The notes under the pieces were generated by a model. It did not search any database, was not told the DNA's origin, and saw only the letters and a list, made by a program, of their open reading frames with translations. Of a DNA stretch of 64,000 nucleotides, positions 1 to 8,580 are shown piece by piece; the stretch's first letter is position 1, and each line of letters opens with the position of its first letter. Both the position numbers and the translations under genes were made by a program. Origin of the DNA: an uncultured Muribaculaceae bacterium (GTDB taxonomy: Bacteria; Bacteroidota; Bacteroidia; Bacteroidales; Muribaculaceae); the NCBI GenBank assembly GCA_910587425.1, contig CAJUKU010000005.1, positions 120,774-184,773 of the forward strand, given 5' to 3'.

Positions 1-1
1 G

Positions 2-817
2 GGAGCCGGCAAGAGCACATCAATCGATGCATTCGGACTGCACGTACTTAAAAGCGGTGGGAAACTCGCAGTTCTCGCCATCGACCCGTCGAGCGAACGT
101 ACCAAGGGCAGCATACTCGGCGATAAGACACGTATGGAGCGTCTCGCCGTCCACCCCTCCGCATTCATCCGCCCCAGTCCTTCGGCAGGATCACTCGGTG
201 GTGTGGCACGAAAGACGCGCGAGACCATTGTACTATGCGAAGCCGCAGGCTATGACAACATCTTCGTAGAGACTGTAGGTGTAGGTCAGAGCGAGACCGC
301 CGTGCACTCCATGGTCGATTTCTTCCTCCTCATACAGCTTGCAGGAACCGGCGACGAGCTTCAGGGCATAAAACGTGGCATCATGGAGATGGCTGACGGC
401 ATAGTGATAAACAAAGCTGACGGCGACAACCTCGACCGCGCCCGTCTCGCACAGGCACAGTTCCGCAGCGCGCTAATGCTCTTCCCGCCGGCTGAATCCG
501 GATGGAAACCGGAAGTGCTCACCTACTCCGGTTACTATGAGCTTGGCATAGCCGAAGTCTGGGACATGATAGACCGATATTTCGAGTTCGTGCACCAGAA
601 CGGATACTTCGAGGCTAAACGCGCGCGCCAGGCACGCTACTGGATGTATGAGACCATCGACGAGCAACTGCGCGCCAACTTCTACAACAACCCCGAGATA
701 GAAACGCTTCTCGCCGAGGGTGAACAGATGGTGCTCGCCAACAGACGGACATCGTTTGCCGCCGCACGCGATGTACTGAACCATTATTTCAACCGCAACA
801 CCGGCAACACCCTGTGA
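2..817 (+). CDS. meaB: Methylmalonyl-CoA mutase-associated GTPase MeaB (5'-truncated by window edge)
   Basis: P-loop GTPase of the MeaB/ArgK family, which protects and reactivates adenosylcobalamin-dependent methylmalonyl-CoA mutase. The visible frame opens directly in the Walker A motif GAGKST, so the N-terminal region lies outside the window. Downstream are DPSS near residue 27 and the switch segment VETVGVGQSE, followed by a GTPase guanine-recognition NKADGD motif. The C-terminal helical region after about residue 190 is typical of the family. About 271 codons are visible, against roughly 330-370 for complete members. Mutase genes are not in view, so the pairing is family knowledge and not context. 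Confidence 0.93.
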   Translation, partial: GAGKSTSIDAFGLHVLKSGGKLAVLAIDPSSERTKGSILGDKTRMERLAVHPSAFIRPSPSAGSLGGVARKTRETIVLCEAAGYDNIFVETVGVGQSETAVHSMVDFFLLIQLAGTGDELQGIKRGIMEMADGIVINKADGDNLDRARLAQAQFRSALMLFPPAESGWKPEVLTYSGYYELGIAEVWDMIDRYFEFVHQNGYFEAKRARQARYWMYETIDEQLRANFYNNPEIETLLAEGEQMVLANRRTSFAAARDVLNHYFNRNTGNTL

Positions 818-925
818 CCCCACGCCATCGAACATCTCCAAGGGTAAAGGCGTTAGTATATACAACAATAACGGATGTGCAACAATAACAGGCACACCTC
901 CGGTTTACGCTTCACCCATTGAGTT

Positions 926-1897
926 ATGAGACCTTCTATAAACTCCAACATTCAGAAAAACTATAACACCATACCCCGCCGGAAATCCAATGCCGGCGGA
1001 CTCACATTCCGCCCATTTGACTCAGCCGATATAGCCACCGTACAGCGGATGATATCAGGCGTTAAGTCACGGACCTGCGATTTCACCATCGGAGGCATAT
1101 TCCTTTGGGATGATTACTTCGCATATACACGCGCCATAAATAATGGGACTCTGTTTATCCGCGGTCTATGCGAGAACGATACCACACGCCATGCGTTCTC
1201 ACTCCCTGTAGGCGATATGTCGACCGCCGAAGCTATAGGTCAGCTGCGCAAGCATTGTATCGCAGCAGGGATTCCGCTAACCCTTTCGGCTGTTCCGGAA
1301 GTGTATCTTAACGAACTGCAGCGCCTCGGCGCATACAATATCGAGGAGATACCCGACTGGGCAGACTATCTATACGACCTGGATTCTCTTACTACACTAT
1401 CCGGCAAGAAACTCGGCAAAAAGCGCAATCACGTAAACCGTTTCAACGCCGACCATCCCGATGCGTCATTCCTTCCGCTAACACCCGATCTGATAAATCC
1501 CGCATTGGAATTCGTTCGCAGCCTCGAGGGTAATCCGGCAAAATCACCGGCGGCTATGTATGAATTGCGGATGAACGAGCGCGCCCTGCGCCATTTCGCA
1601 GAGTTTCCTTTCGAAGGAGCCGTACTTACAACTCCTGCCGACGGTATCGTAGGACTGACCATCGCAGAACCAATGGGCGACACGCTCCACGTTCATATAG
1701 AAAAAATGAGACATGACATAGCCGGAGCCGGAGAAACACTGACCAACCGCTTTGCCATGATGATGAAAGAGCGACATCCACAACTGAAATTTGAGAACCG
1801 CCAGGAAGACACCGGCGACCCCGGACTACGGCAGGCAAAACTCACATGGCAGCCAATCGACAGGCTGCGCAAATTCAATCTTGAGATCCCACTCTGA
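926..1897 (+). CDS. DUF2156 (phosphatidylglycerol lysyltransferase C-terminal-like) protein
   Basis: A 323-residue soluble protein resembling the DUF2156/LPG_synthase_C family, which has two GNAT-like acyltransferase folds. Unlike MprF it has no membrane segments, so it is a stand-alone cytosolic form. Recognisable family features are the N-terminal FRPFDSADIATVQRM segment, the central GKKLGKKRNHVNRF stretch and the C-terminal HVHIEKMRHDIAGAGETL region. The substrate is unknown; aminoacyl-tRNA-dependent transfer is a family-level possibility only. It stands alone, with a 108-base gap after meaB and a shared terminator with the convergent M23 gene. The first methionine was chosen because the conserved region starts about 25 residues later. 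Confidence 0.72.
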   Translation: MRPSINSNIQKNYNTIPRRKSNAGGLTFRPFDSADIATVQRMISGVKSRTCDFTIGGIFLWDDYFAYTRAINNGTLFIRGLCENDTTRHAFSLPVGDMSTAEAIGQLRKHCIAAGIPLTLSAVPEVYLNELQRLGAYNIEEIPDWADYLYDLDSLTTLSGKKLGKKRNHVNRFNADHPDASFLPLTPDLINPALEFVRSLEGNPAKSPAAMYELRMNERALRHFAEFPFEGAVLTTPADGIVGLTIAEPMGDTLHVHIEKMRHDIAGAGETLTNRFAMMMKERHPQLKFENRQEDTGDPGLRQAKLTWQPIDRLRKFNLEIPL

Positions 1898-1940
1898 AAA
1901 TCTGATCAACAGTAAACCGACTTTCAGAACTAATACATAA

Positions 1941-1980
1941 CAGAAAGGCGCATCTTCCGTATGGTTGATGCGCCTTTCTG
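1941..1980. terminator. Bidirectional hairpin terminator between convergent genes
   Basis: A perfect 14-base inverted repeat (arms 1941-1954 and 1967-1980, loop of 12) lies between the convergent DUF2156 and M23 genes. The arms begin with CAGAAAGG and end with CCTTTCTG, so each strand has an A-rich entry and a T-rich exit, as expected for a shared intrinsic terminator. Confidence 0.8.
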
Positions 1981-1996
1981 TTACCCCTCAAAGGGT

Positions 1997-2815
1997 TTAT
2001 TTCTTTGTCGTTTTCTTTCTTGACGATTTACGTGCTGTAGTCGTACGGCGTTTTGTAGCCCGTTTCTTAGGTGTGTACTTCTGAGCCTTCTCGTATGTTT
2101 TCTTTTCGAACGTAAACACATCCTTATGCGTAACATTGTTCTCAAAGTCAATGATAGCTGTTGGGTTGATAGCCATGCCCATGTAGCGGGTCTCGAAGTG
2201 GAGGTGCGGACCTGTACTGCGTCCTGTATTTCCGCCAAGTGCTATAGGTTCACCAGCCTTGACGCGCTGATCAGGTTTCACAAGGAATTTTGAAAGATGT
2301 CCGTAGACCGTCTCCATACCGTTGTCATGACGGATCACCACGTAGTAGCCATATCCACGGCGCTCAAACTTAGTAAGACGGATTTTACCATCAAAAGCTG
2401 CTCTCACTGTATCGCCGACATTAAGCTTCAGGTCGATTCCACGGTGCACGCGACCGAAACGCGGACGGTAGCCGTAGTTCGAAGTCACTCGACCTGAGAT
2501 GGGTGGTACGTAACCGCTCACATCTATATCTTTCACTGCGGGAATCTCAGCATTTCCATAAGGATTTACCGACTGTGAGTTCCAATACTCACCGAACACC
2601 TCCCCTTCATCGGGCTTCTCCACGCGGCTCAATTCACTAAGATATTTCAGAGTGTTAGCCACGTTTATATCTGCTGCAAGAGGTTTCTGTGATGCAAGCA
2701 GATCCTGATGTTGGTTGTTGTGGGTGTCTGGAAGGCGATACTGCGCCTGTGCCGGTAAGATTGCGGTTGCTATCAGTGATACTGTTGCTATTGCGATGTT
2801 TTTAATTAGCGTCAT
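1997..2815 (-). CDS. M23 family (LytM-type) peptidoglycan endopeptidase
   Basis: Secreted zinc metallopeptidase predicted to cut peptidoglycan cross-links in the periplasm. Residues 1-25 form a Sec signal peptide ending PAQAQ. The LytM domain covers about 105-225 and keeps the zinc and catalytic residues: H124 and D128 in HRGID, H173 in YGH, and H204/H206 in GPHLHFE. With all of these present it should be an active enzyme and not an EnvC/NlpD-like activator. The C-terminal 25 residues are extremely rich in lysine, arginine and threonine, a tail that could bind anionic polymers or nucleic acid. It lies 62 bases downstream of ndk on the same strand and shows no promoter of its own, so cotranscription is likely. 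Confidence 0.88.
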   Translation of the reverse strand: MTLIKNIAIATVSLIATAILPAQAQYRLPDTHNNQHQDLLASQKPLAADINVANTLKYLSELSRVEKPDEGEVFGEYWNSQSVNPYGNAEIPAVKDIDVSGYVPPISGRVTSNYGYRPRFGRVHRGIDLKLNVGDTVRAAFDGKIRLTKFERRGYGYYVVIRHDNGMETVYGHLSKFLVKPDQRVKAGEPIALGGNTGRSTGPHLHFETRYMGMAINPTAIIDFENNVTHKDVFTFEKKTYEKAQKYTPKKRATKRRTTTARKSSRKKTTKK

Positions 2816-2877
2816 TACCTTGAGGGGGAGTTTTTGAAGCTGCGGAGAGCGAATGTTTGCGTGGTTTAGTTTTGAGG

Positions 2878-3345
2878 TTACTGCATTTCAAGAGGTGAAT
2901 AAACGAATCCGATCGAAGCGGGTGTCCAGTCGAAAATCTCTTCGGCACGGAAGAAACGCTTTATCTCAGCCTCGGCATCCTCGGGAGATGATGAGGCATG
3001 GATAATATTCTCCTGGTTTGAGGAACTGAAGTCACCGCGGATTGTGCCGGGGAGAGCTTCGCGTCCGTTTGTAGCGCCGGTCATCAGACGGACTACATTG
3101 ATGGCGTCAACACCTTTGAGGCACATCACAATGACGGGCGAAGCCATCATTGATTTAAGTAGAAGCGGAAAGAAGCTCTTTCCGGTCAGATGAGAATAAT
3201 GCTCCCGAAGAATATTCTCGTCGAGCTGCATCATCTTTATGCCTGCGATGATTAAACCTTTCTGCTGAAAGCGTGCGAGGATCTGTCCTACAAATCCACG
3301 TTCCATTGCGGAGGGTTTGAAAATCACCAATGTTTTTTCCATCAT
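2878..3345 (-). CDS. ndk: Nucleoside-diphosphate kinase
   Basis: Transfers the gamma-phosphate of ATP to nucleoside diphosphates through a phosphohistidine. The catalytic histidine is H116 in NIIHAS; the aspartate that usually follows (HASD) is serine here, as in some Bacteroidetes sequences. At 155 residues it is near the usual 140-155. The family N-terminus EKTLVIFKPSA is intact. Two methionines open the frame and either could start; the promoter at 3385-3417 leaves a leader of about 35 bases for the first. Confidence 0.95.
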   Translation of the reverse strand: MMEKTLVIFKPSAMERGFVGQILARFQQKGLIIAGIKMMQLDENILREHYSHLTGKSFFPLLLKSMMASPVIVMCLKGVDAINVVRLMTGATNGREALPGTIRGDFSSSNQENIIHASSSPEDAEAEIKRFFRAEEIFDWTPASIGFVYSPLEMQ

Positions 3346-3384
3346 GAGTTTTTAGATTTATTCACTTTTCCATCGAAAGCTGTT

Positions 3385-3417
3385 CAAAGTTAGCAAATAT
3401 CATCCAAACAGCCAAAA
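3385..3417 (-). promoter_or_regulatory. Bacteroidetes-type promoter for ndk
   Basis: On the minus strand, TTTTG (3417-3413) is followed by 20 bases and TAACTTTG (3392-3385). This matches the Bacteroidetes primary sigma-factor consensus (TTTG, 19-21 bases, TAnnTTTG). Predicted transcription start is near 3380, upstream of ndk. The rest of 3346-3597 is AT-rich with no gene visible. Confidence 0.7.
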
Positions 3418-3597
3418 TGTTATTAATCCAAAAACAAATAAGTGTAGACATTTAAGGAAATCTCAAGCCGCAATTCGCTAAATCACACACACTTCACCCC
3501 TATGTGAAATAAGGTGAAAAAATCAACAGAGATGTTTATCAATTTTTAGCGCCTTAATTTTTGTAAATATTTGTATACTTGCAGCCTTATTTTTTAA

Positions 3598-5688
3598 CTA
3601 ACTGATCCGGCTCCAGTCAACCGTACGGTCAAAAAGCGCAGCCATCTCACGCCGGATTCCATAGTGTTCAGGGCGAGCAAGCTGAGGGTCATCATCCAAT
3701 ACAGCCCCAGCGGCATCACGCGCAATCTGCACTATCTGCCCGTCAGTGGCAAGCGAGGCTATTTTCAGATCAACAGCCATTCCGCTCTGGAGTGTTCCCT
3801 CAATGTCACCCGGTCCACGCATCTTGAGGTCAGCCTCAGCTACCAGAAAACCATCGGTCGTGGAAGTCATTATCTCCAGGCGTTTCCTTGTCTCTTTGGC
3901 AAGTTTGTTCTTACTCATGAGCACACAATAGCTCTGATCAGCGCCACGACCAACCCGTCCACGCAGCTGATGCAACTGCGACAATCCGAAACGTTCGGCA
4001 TTCTCTATCACCATCACCGTCGCATTAGGCACATTGACTCCAACCTCTATAACGGTTGTCGCCACAAGAATGTCAGCCTGGTGGGTGGCAAACAGATGCA
4101 TCTGATAATCCTTCTCAGCCGGTTTCATCCTGCCATGCACATAAGCCACCCGATACGAGGGGAACGTCTCACAAATCGTCTCATACCCCTCCTCGAGACT
4201 TTTCAGATCAACCTTCTCATTCTCTTTTATCAGAGGATAGACAATATAAGCCTGCCGCCCCTGACGCAACAGTGAACCTATATGGCGGTAAACCGCCTGA
4301 CGATGATCGTCAGTCCGCAACACCGTTGTTACAGGCTTTCTGCCAGGTGGCAGCTCGTCGATGACCGAAACATCAAGATCGCCATACACTGTCATAGCAA
4401 GCGTGCGCGGTATAGGCGTCGCAGTCATCACCAATACATGTGGAGGTATCACGTTTTTTTTCCACAACCTCGCACGCTGCGCCACACCGAAACGATGCTG
4501 CTCGTCAATTACCACAAAGCCAAGGTTATGAAACTTCACAGTATCTTCGATCACCGCATGTGTCCCCACAAGAATATGTAATGAGCCATCTTCGAGCTGC
4601 GCGTGTATCTCCTCACGCTCCCTCGCACCGGTCGATCCGGTAAGCAGCCGCACATTTACCCCCGTCTGCGACACCATCGACCTCAACGTGGCATAATGCT
4701 GCGTGGCAAGTATCTCCGTTGGTGCCATAAGACAAGCCTGGGTGTTATTATCGAGCGCGATCAGCATGCACAACAAGGCAACCAGAGTCTTTCCTGAGCC
4801 CACATCCCCCTGCAGCAGACGGTTCATCTGCTTTCCGCTCCCCATGTCGGCTCGGATCTCCTTTATCACACGTTTTTGCGCTCCCGTGAGCGGAAAAGGC
4901 AGGCAATCGTTATAAAAATTATTGAAATAATTCCCTATGCGCGAGAAACGAAACCCGGCGATTGCCGACTGACGGTCACGGCAGTAACGCAGTATATTGA
5001 GCTGCAGGTAGAACAGTTCCTCAAACTTAAGTCTCAGTCTCGCACGCTGCAGCGAATCATTATCCTTGGGATTGTGGATGACACGAAGAGCCTCGCCGAG
5101 CGACATAAGCCTCAGCCGCTGTAATACAGACTCGGGCAACGGATCCTCCACACTCCACGTACGGCTCTCCGTAATGCCTGTAATGAGGGTATAGAACGTG
5201 CGCGACGTAAAATTTCTGCCCCGCAGTTTCTCAGTCAGAGGATAAACCCCGCGCAGACCTGCCTGAACAGCCGAAGCCGCAGTGTCGATCTCAGGATGAA
5301 CCATGCTCCACCGGTTGCCGAACTCGGTCGGCTTTCCGAACAGCACATATTCGACACCTGTCGTATAAGCCTTTCGTATCTCTTTTATCTTCCGGAACCA
5401 CACGATCTCCATCACACGCGTCCCATCGCTGAACAGCCCTATAAGCCGCATCTTCGCCCCCTCACCTTGAGTAGTGAACGAAACAAACCGCCCTTTTATC
5501 TGAACCGAAGGCATTTCGCCGGCAAAATCCACGATGCGGTAAATGCTCGTGCGGTCGATGTAGTGCGTCGGAAAATGACGTACAAGATCGGCGGCGGTGG
5601 TTATGCCGAGTTCGGTTTTCAGCAGCTCCGCCTTCCGCGGACCGACACCTTTTATATATTTTACATCAAGCCGGCGCAGTCGGTCCAT
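3598..5688 (-). CDS. recG: ATP-dependent DNA helicase RecG
   Basis: Double-stranded DNA translocase that regresses stalled forks and branch-migrates Holliday junctions. The 696 residues match the family. The N-terminal wedge/OB region (about 1-270) is followed by helicase motifs: Walker A GDVGSGKT near 295, the DEQH box (motif II) near 394, the MTATPIPRTLA segment, HGRMKP, and the motif VI sequence QLRGRVGRG near 574. It is downstream of ispD with a 4-base gap on the same strand, so the two are probably one transcript. No defect is seen. Confidence 0.97.
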   Translation of the reverse strand: MDRLRRLDVKYIKGVGPRKAELLKTELGITTAADLVRHFPTHYIDRTSIYRIVDFAGEMPSVQIKGRFVSFTTQGEGAKMRLIGLFSDGTRVMEIVWFRKIKEIRKAYTTGVEYVLFGKPTEFGNRWSMVHPEIDTAASAVQAGLRGVYPLTEKLRGRNFTSRTFYTLITGITESRTWSVEDPLPESVLQRLRLMSLGEALRVIHNPKDNDSLQRARLRLKFEELFYLQLNILRYCRDRQSAIAGFRFSRIGNYFNNFYNDCLPFPLTGAQKRVIKEIRADMGSGKQMNRLLQGDVGSGKTLVALLCMLIALDNNTQACLMAPTEILATQHYATLRSMVSQTGVNVRLLTGSTGAREREEIHAQLEDGSLHILVGTHAVIEDTVKFHNLGFVVIDEQHRFGVAQRARLWKKNVIPPHVLVMTATPIPRTLAMTVYGDLDVSVIDELPPGRKPVTTVLRTDDHRQAVYRHIGSLLRQGRQAYIVYPLIKENEKVDLKSLEEGYETICETFPSYRVAYVHGRMKPAEKDYQMHLFATHQADILVATTVIEVGVNVPNATVMVIENAERFGLSQLHQLRGRVGRGADQSYCVLMSKNKLAKETRKRLEIMTSTTDGFLVAEADLKMRGPGDIEGTLQSGMAVDLKIASLATDGQIVQIARDAAGAVLDDDPQLARPEHYGIRREMAALFDRTVDWSRIS

Positions 5689-5692
5689 ATCA

Positions 5693-6382
5693 TCAGAAAC
5701 GTTGCTCCTTCATATAAAGCCTGACGACATCGATATCCGGAGCGTGAGTGATCTTTATATTATACGGCGAACCGGCTGTCAAGGTCACAGAAGCATCCGA
5801 AGCCTCGACTACCGAAGCATCATCGGTAAATTCCTCCCGGTAATCCGCTGAATATGCACGCCGCAACAGCTCACCGTCGAAACCTTGCGGAGTCTGCACC
5901 GCACGCAAGTATCCACGGTCGACGGCAGATGACCCGCCGGCGCACACCATTCTCACGGAATCGGTGAGCGGTATAGCCGGAACCACAGCCTTCGCGCCAC
6001 TCTCAAGAGCATCAAGGACACCGGAAATGACTGCCTCTCCTACATTGGGTCGTGCCCCATCATGCACTGTTATCCAACGTGCTCCAACTCCGAACGCCTC
6101 TATGGCATTACGCACTGAGTGAAAGCGCGTAGCTCCGCCGTCAGCCATAGGAGGAATCTCGAAACCATGCTCACGGCACATTTCTTCCCACAGATGGCGC
6201 ATATCGCGGTTGATCACCGCGACGACCTTTCCACCACGTCCGTACCTGCGCAACCGGTCGATGGTCTCCATAAGCACAGGACGCCCGTCAAGGTCACAGA
6301 ACTGCTTCGGCAGATCCGAACCGAAACGGCTTCCGGAGCCTCCGGCTACAACAATATGAAGTATATCGTTCTCGCTGTTCAT
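5693..6382 (-). CDS. ispD: 2-C-methyl-D-erythritol 4-phosphate cytidylyltransferase
   Basis: Third step of the MEP isoprenoid pathway: CTP plus MEP gives CDP-methylerythritol. The nucleotide-binding motif VVAGGSGSRFGSDLPKQF lies near the N-terminus, and VHDGARPNV and a C-terminal DIDVVR segment are also present. The start at 6382 (MNSEND) gives 229 residues, the normal family length. A 10-residue upstream extension is possible but would begin within the -7 promoter element. Because that element ends only about 5 bases before this ATG, the mRNA may be leaderless. recG follows 4 bases downstream. Confidence 0.94.
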   Translation of the reverse strand: MNSENDILHIVVAGGSGSRFGSDLPKQFCDLDGRPVLMETIDRLRRYGRGGKVVAVINRDMRHLWEEMCREHGFEIPPMADGGATRFHSVRNAIEAFGVGARWITVHDGARPNVGEAVISGVLDALESGAKAVVPAIPLTDSVRMVCAGGSSAVDRGYLRAVQTPQGFDGELLRRAYSADYREEFTDDASVVEASDASVTLTAGSPYNIKITHAPDIDVVRLYMKEQRF

Positions 6383-6387
6383 ACATG

Positions 6388-6395
6388 CAAAATTA
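6388..6395 (-). promoter_or_regulatory. -7 element upstream of ispD
   Basis: TAATTTTG on the minus strand matches TAnnTTTG. The -33 element is not clear: the nearest TTTTTG is 25 bases away. Transcription would start at about 6383-6381, on or next to the ispD ATG. Confidence 0.45.
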
Positions 6396-6470
6396 GCACC
6401 TCTTTGCCGCATTTCGGTGACAAAAAGCTAAAATTTTTAAGAAATCATGTGGAAAGAACGAAAAAATAAC

Positions 6471-6478
6471 TAATTTTG
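6471..6478 (+). promoter_or_regulatory. -7 element upstream of the DUF349 gene
   Basis: TAATTTTG matches the Bacteroidetes -7 consensus; a -33 element is weak. The predicted start near 6483 leaves a leader of roughly 100 bases. Confidence 0.45.
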
Positions 6479-6585
6479 AGGCGGTAAGTGATGGCACATC
6501 ACGAAGGCACATCGACCATCAGGTTCGAGAAGTGTCTGACTGACGCACGCTTACCACAGACAATGAACCAACCCACATATCCTCA

Positions 6586-8421
6586 ATGATCATGGAACTG
6601 CCCGAAAAGATTGACGCGCCCGAAGCCATAAACATCGAAGAATGCGCCTCAGTCACCTTAGACCAACAGCCTGAGCCGGAACAACCGGAACAGGAGAACC
6701 GGAAAGACGAACCTATCACACGCGACCAGCTTATGGCTACAGTCAAAGCTATCGCAGAAACCGATGGTGCTGACATAAGCACTGACGATGTGGCACGCAT
6801 CAAACAGCAGTTCTACACATTGCACAACGAAGCCATCCGCAAGAGCAAGGCGGAGTTTGTAGAGGCAGGGAATGCTCCCGAGGCATTCACTCCCGCCGAA
6901 GATCCGATGGAGGTAGAGTTCAAGGCATGCCTGTCAAGAATACGTGAGAAAAAAGCAGAATACCGCGCACGCGTTGAGGCGGAACAGCTGAAGAACTTCG
7001 AGCTGAAACGCAATATAATAGCCGAACTGGAGAAAATGGCTGCCGATACCGACACTGTCAACCTGCACTACCAGCGGGTGAAAGACCTCCAGAATGAATT
7101 CAAGTCGATCGGCGACGTACCGGCTACGGAGGCTACACACCTTTGGAAAGCATATCAGGATGCCGTGGAGCACTTCTACGATCAGTGGAAGGTCAACAAG
7201 GAATTGCGCGATTATGACTTCAAGAAGAACCTGAGCGAAAAGCAGCTTCTGATTGACGAGGCTGTCGCCCTTGCAGGTGAAGAGGATGTCATAACAGCAT
7301 TCCGCCGCCTTCAGGATCTGCATGCAAAATGGCGCGACGTAGGTCCCGTAGCCAAAGAATTGCGCGAAGAGATCTGGACCCGCTTCAAGGATGCATCAGC
7401 AGAGGTAAGCAAACGCTATCAGGCACACTTCGAGGCTCGCAAAGCCGTTGAGCGCCAAAACGAGGATGCCAAAAAGGCGATCATCGAGAGCATCGAGGCT
7501 CTTGACTTCAGCGCACCGCGCACATTCGCGCAGTGGGATGCAATGACACGCACCATCATCGATGCACAGAGCCAGTGGAAGACCATCGGTTTCGCATCGC
7601 GTAAAACCAATAACGCACTGTTCACACGCTTCCGCCAGCTGTGCGATGAGTTTTTCGCCAAAAAGGCTGAGTTCTTCCAGAAGATGAAGAATGATCTTGC
7701 CGAGAATCTCGCCAAAAAGACCGCCCTTGCAGAGAAAGCAGAAGCGCTTGCCGAAAGTACGGACTGGAAAAAGACCACCGAACAGATCGCTGCGCTACAG
7801 AAGGAATGGCGCACGATTGGAGCCGTCACACGCAAGCACAGTGATGCCGTATGGCAGCGCTTCATAAAGGCATGCGACACATTCTTCGACCGCAAGAAGA
7901 AAGCCACATCAGGAGTGCGCAAGGCTGAACTCGCCAATCTCGATGCGAAGCGCGAGATCATAGAAAAACTGAACGCCCTCAATTCAACCGACGACACAAC
8001 TCCGCGCGATGAGGCGGTTGCACTGATACATCAGCTGCGCACCAACTGGCAAGGTATCGGGCATGTGCCGTTCAAGGAGAAAGACAAACTTCAGGAGACA
8101 TACCGTGAGCTCGTAGGCGCCCTGTTCGAGAAGTTCGATGTAAAGGAACACCGCGCCCGTCTTGAATCATTCGAAGCCGGGCTGGAAGCAGCCGGTTCCG
8201 ATCCTCAGAAACTCTCACGCGAGCGCGACCGGCTGCTGCGCACCTATGAGCAGCGTCGGCAGGAACTCAACACCTACGAGAACAATCTCGGCTTCCTCAC
8301 CTCCACATCGAAGAATGGCAATTCGCTCATTCACGATATGGAGCGCAAGATGCAACGCCTGCGCGAGGACATAGAGCAGATCCAGCGCAAGATAGCCATC
8401 GTCGACAGCAAAAGCAAATAA
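6586..8421 (+). CDS. DUF349 repeat, coiled-coil protein
   Basis: A 611-residue cytosolic protein built from repeated DUF349 units of about 70 residues. Each has a pattern such as LQ.EWR.IG.V (for example LQKEWRTIGAVTRKHSDAVW, LHAKWRDVGPV and WQGIGHVPFKEKDKL). Both ends are acidic and helical, and the last 80 residues are a predicted coiled coil. DUF349 proteins are widespread in Bacteroidetes; their role is not settled and I do not assign one. The next methionine, two codons later (MELPEK), is an equally good start. The gene is monocistronic, with its own -7 element and a strong terminator. Confidence 0.85.
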   Translation: MIMELPEKIDAPEAINIEECASVTLDQQPEPEQPEQENRKDEPITRDQLMATVKAIAETDGADISTDDVARIKQQFYTLHNEAIRKSKAEFVEAGNAPEAFTPAEDPMEVEFKACLSRIREKKAEYRARVEAEQLKNFELKRNIIAELEKMAADTDTVNLHYQRVKDLQNEFKSIGDVPATEATHLWKAYQDAVEHFYDQWKVNKELRDYDFKKNLSEKQLLIDEAVALAGEEDVITAFRRLQDLHAKWRDVGPVAKELREEIWTRFKDASAEVSKRYQAHFEARKAVERQNEDAKKAIIESIEALDFSAPRTFAQWDAMTRTIIDAQSQWKTIGFASRKTNNALFTRFRQLCDEFFAKKAEFFQKMKNDLAENLAKKTALAEKAEALAESTDWKKTTEQIAALQKEWRTIGAVTRKHSDAVWQRFIKACDTFFDRKKKATSGVRKAELANLDAKREIIEKLNALNSTDDTTPRDEAVALIHQLRTNWQGIGHVPFKEKDKLQETYRELVGALFEKFDVKEHRARLESFEAGLEAAGSDPQKLSRERDRLLRTYEQRRQELNTYENNLGFLTSTSKNGNSLIHDMERKMQRLREDIEQIQRKIAIVDSKSK

Positions 8422-8445
8422 CCACACAGCAACGCTCAGACCGCA

Positions 8446-8465
8446 CTAAGAACAAATATTCTTAG
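8446..8465 (+). terminator. Small hairpin downstream of the DUF349 gene
   Basis: CTAAGAA / TTCTTAG arms (8446-8452, 8459-8465) with a 6-base loop, just before the stronger terminator. It may be an RNA 3'-end structure; function uncertain. Confidence 0.35.
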
Positions 8466-8480
8466 CACGGTAAATAATAA

Positions 8481-8527
8481 AAGCCCCCGGCATACGTATA
8501 TTAAATATACAGGAATGCCGGGGGCTT
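8481..8527 (+). terminator. Strong intrinsic terminator after the DUF349 gene
   Basis: A 13-base perfect inverted repeat (8481-8493 and 8515-8527, AAGCCCCCGGCAT and its complement) encloses a second near-perfect palindrome, GTATATTAAATATAC. The result is a long two-part hairpin that separates this gene from the sugar transferase. Confidence 0.75.
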
Positions 8528-8580
8528 ACCATACGTCCCCATTTTACACAATTCAACGAATCACCTCCTGCAGCTGAGAG

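Noticed and set aside
3558..3581. Plus-strand promoter-like sequence (TATACTTG) at the end of recG
   Set aside because: No -33 element at the right distance and no gene or RNA downstream on that strand.
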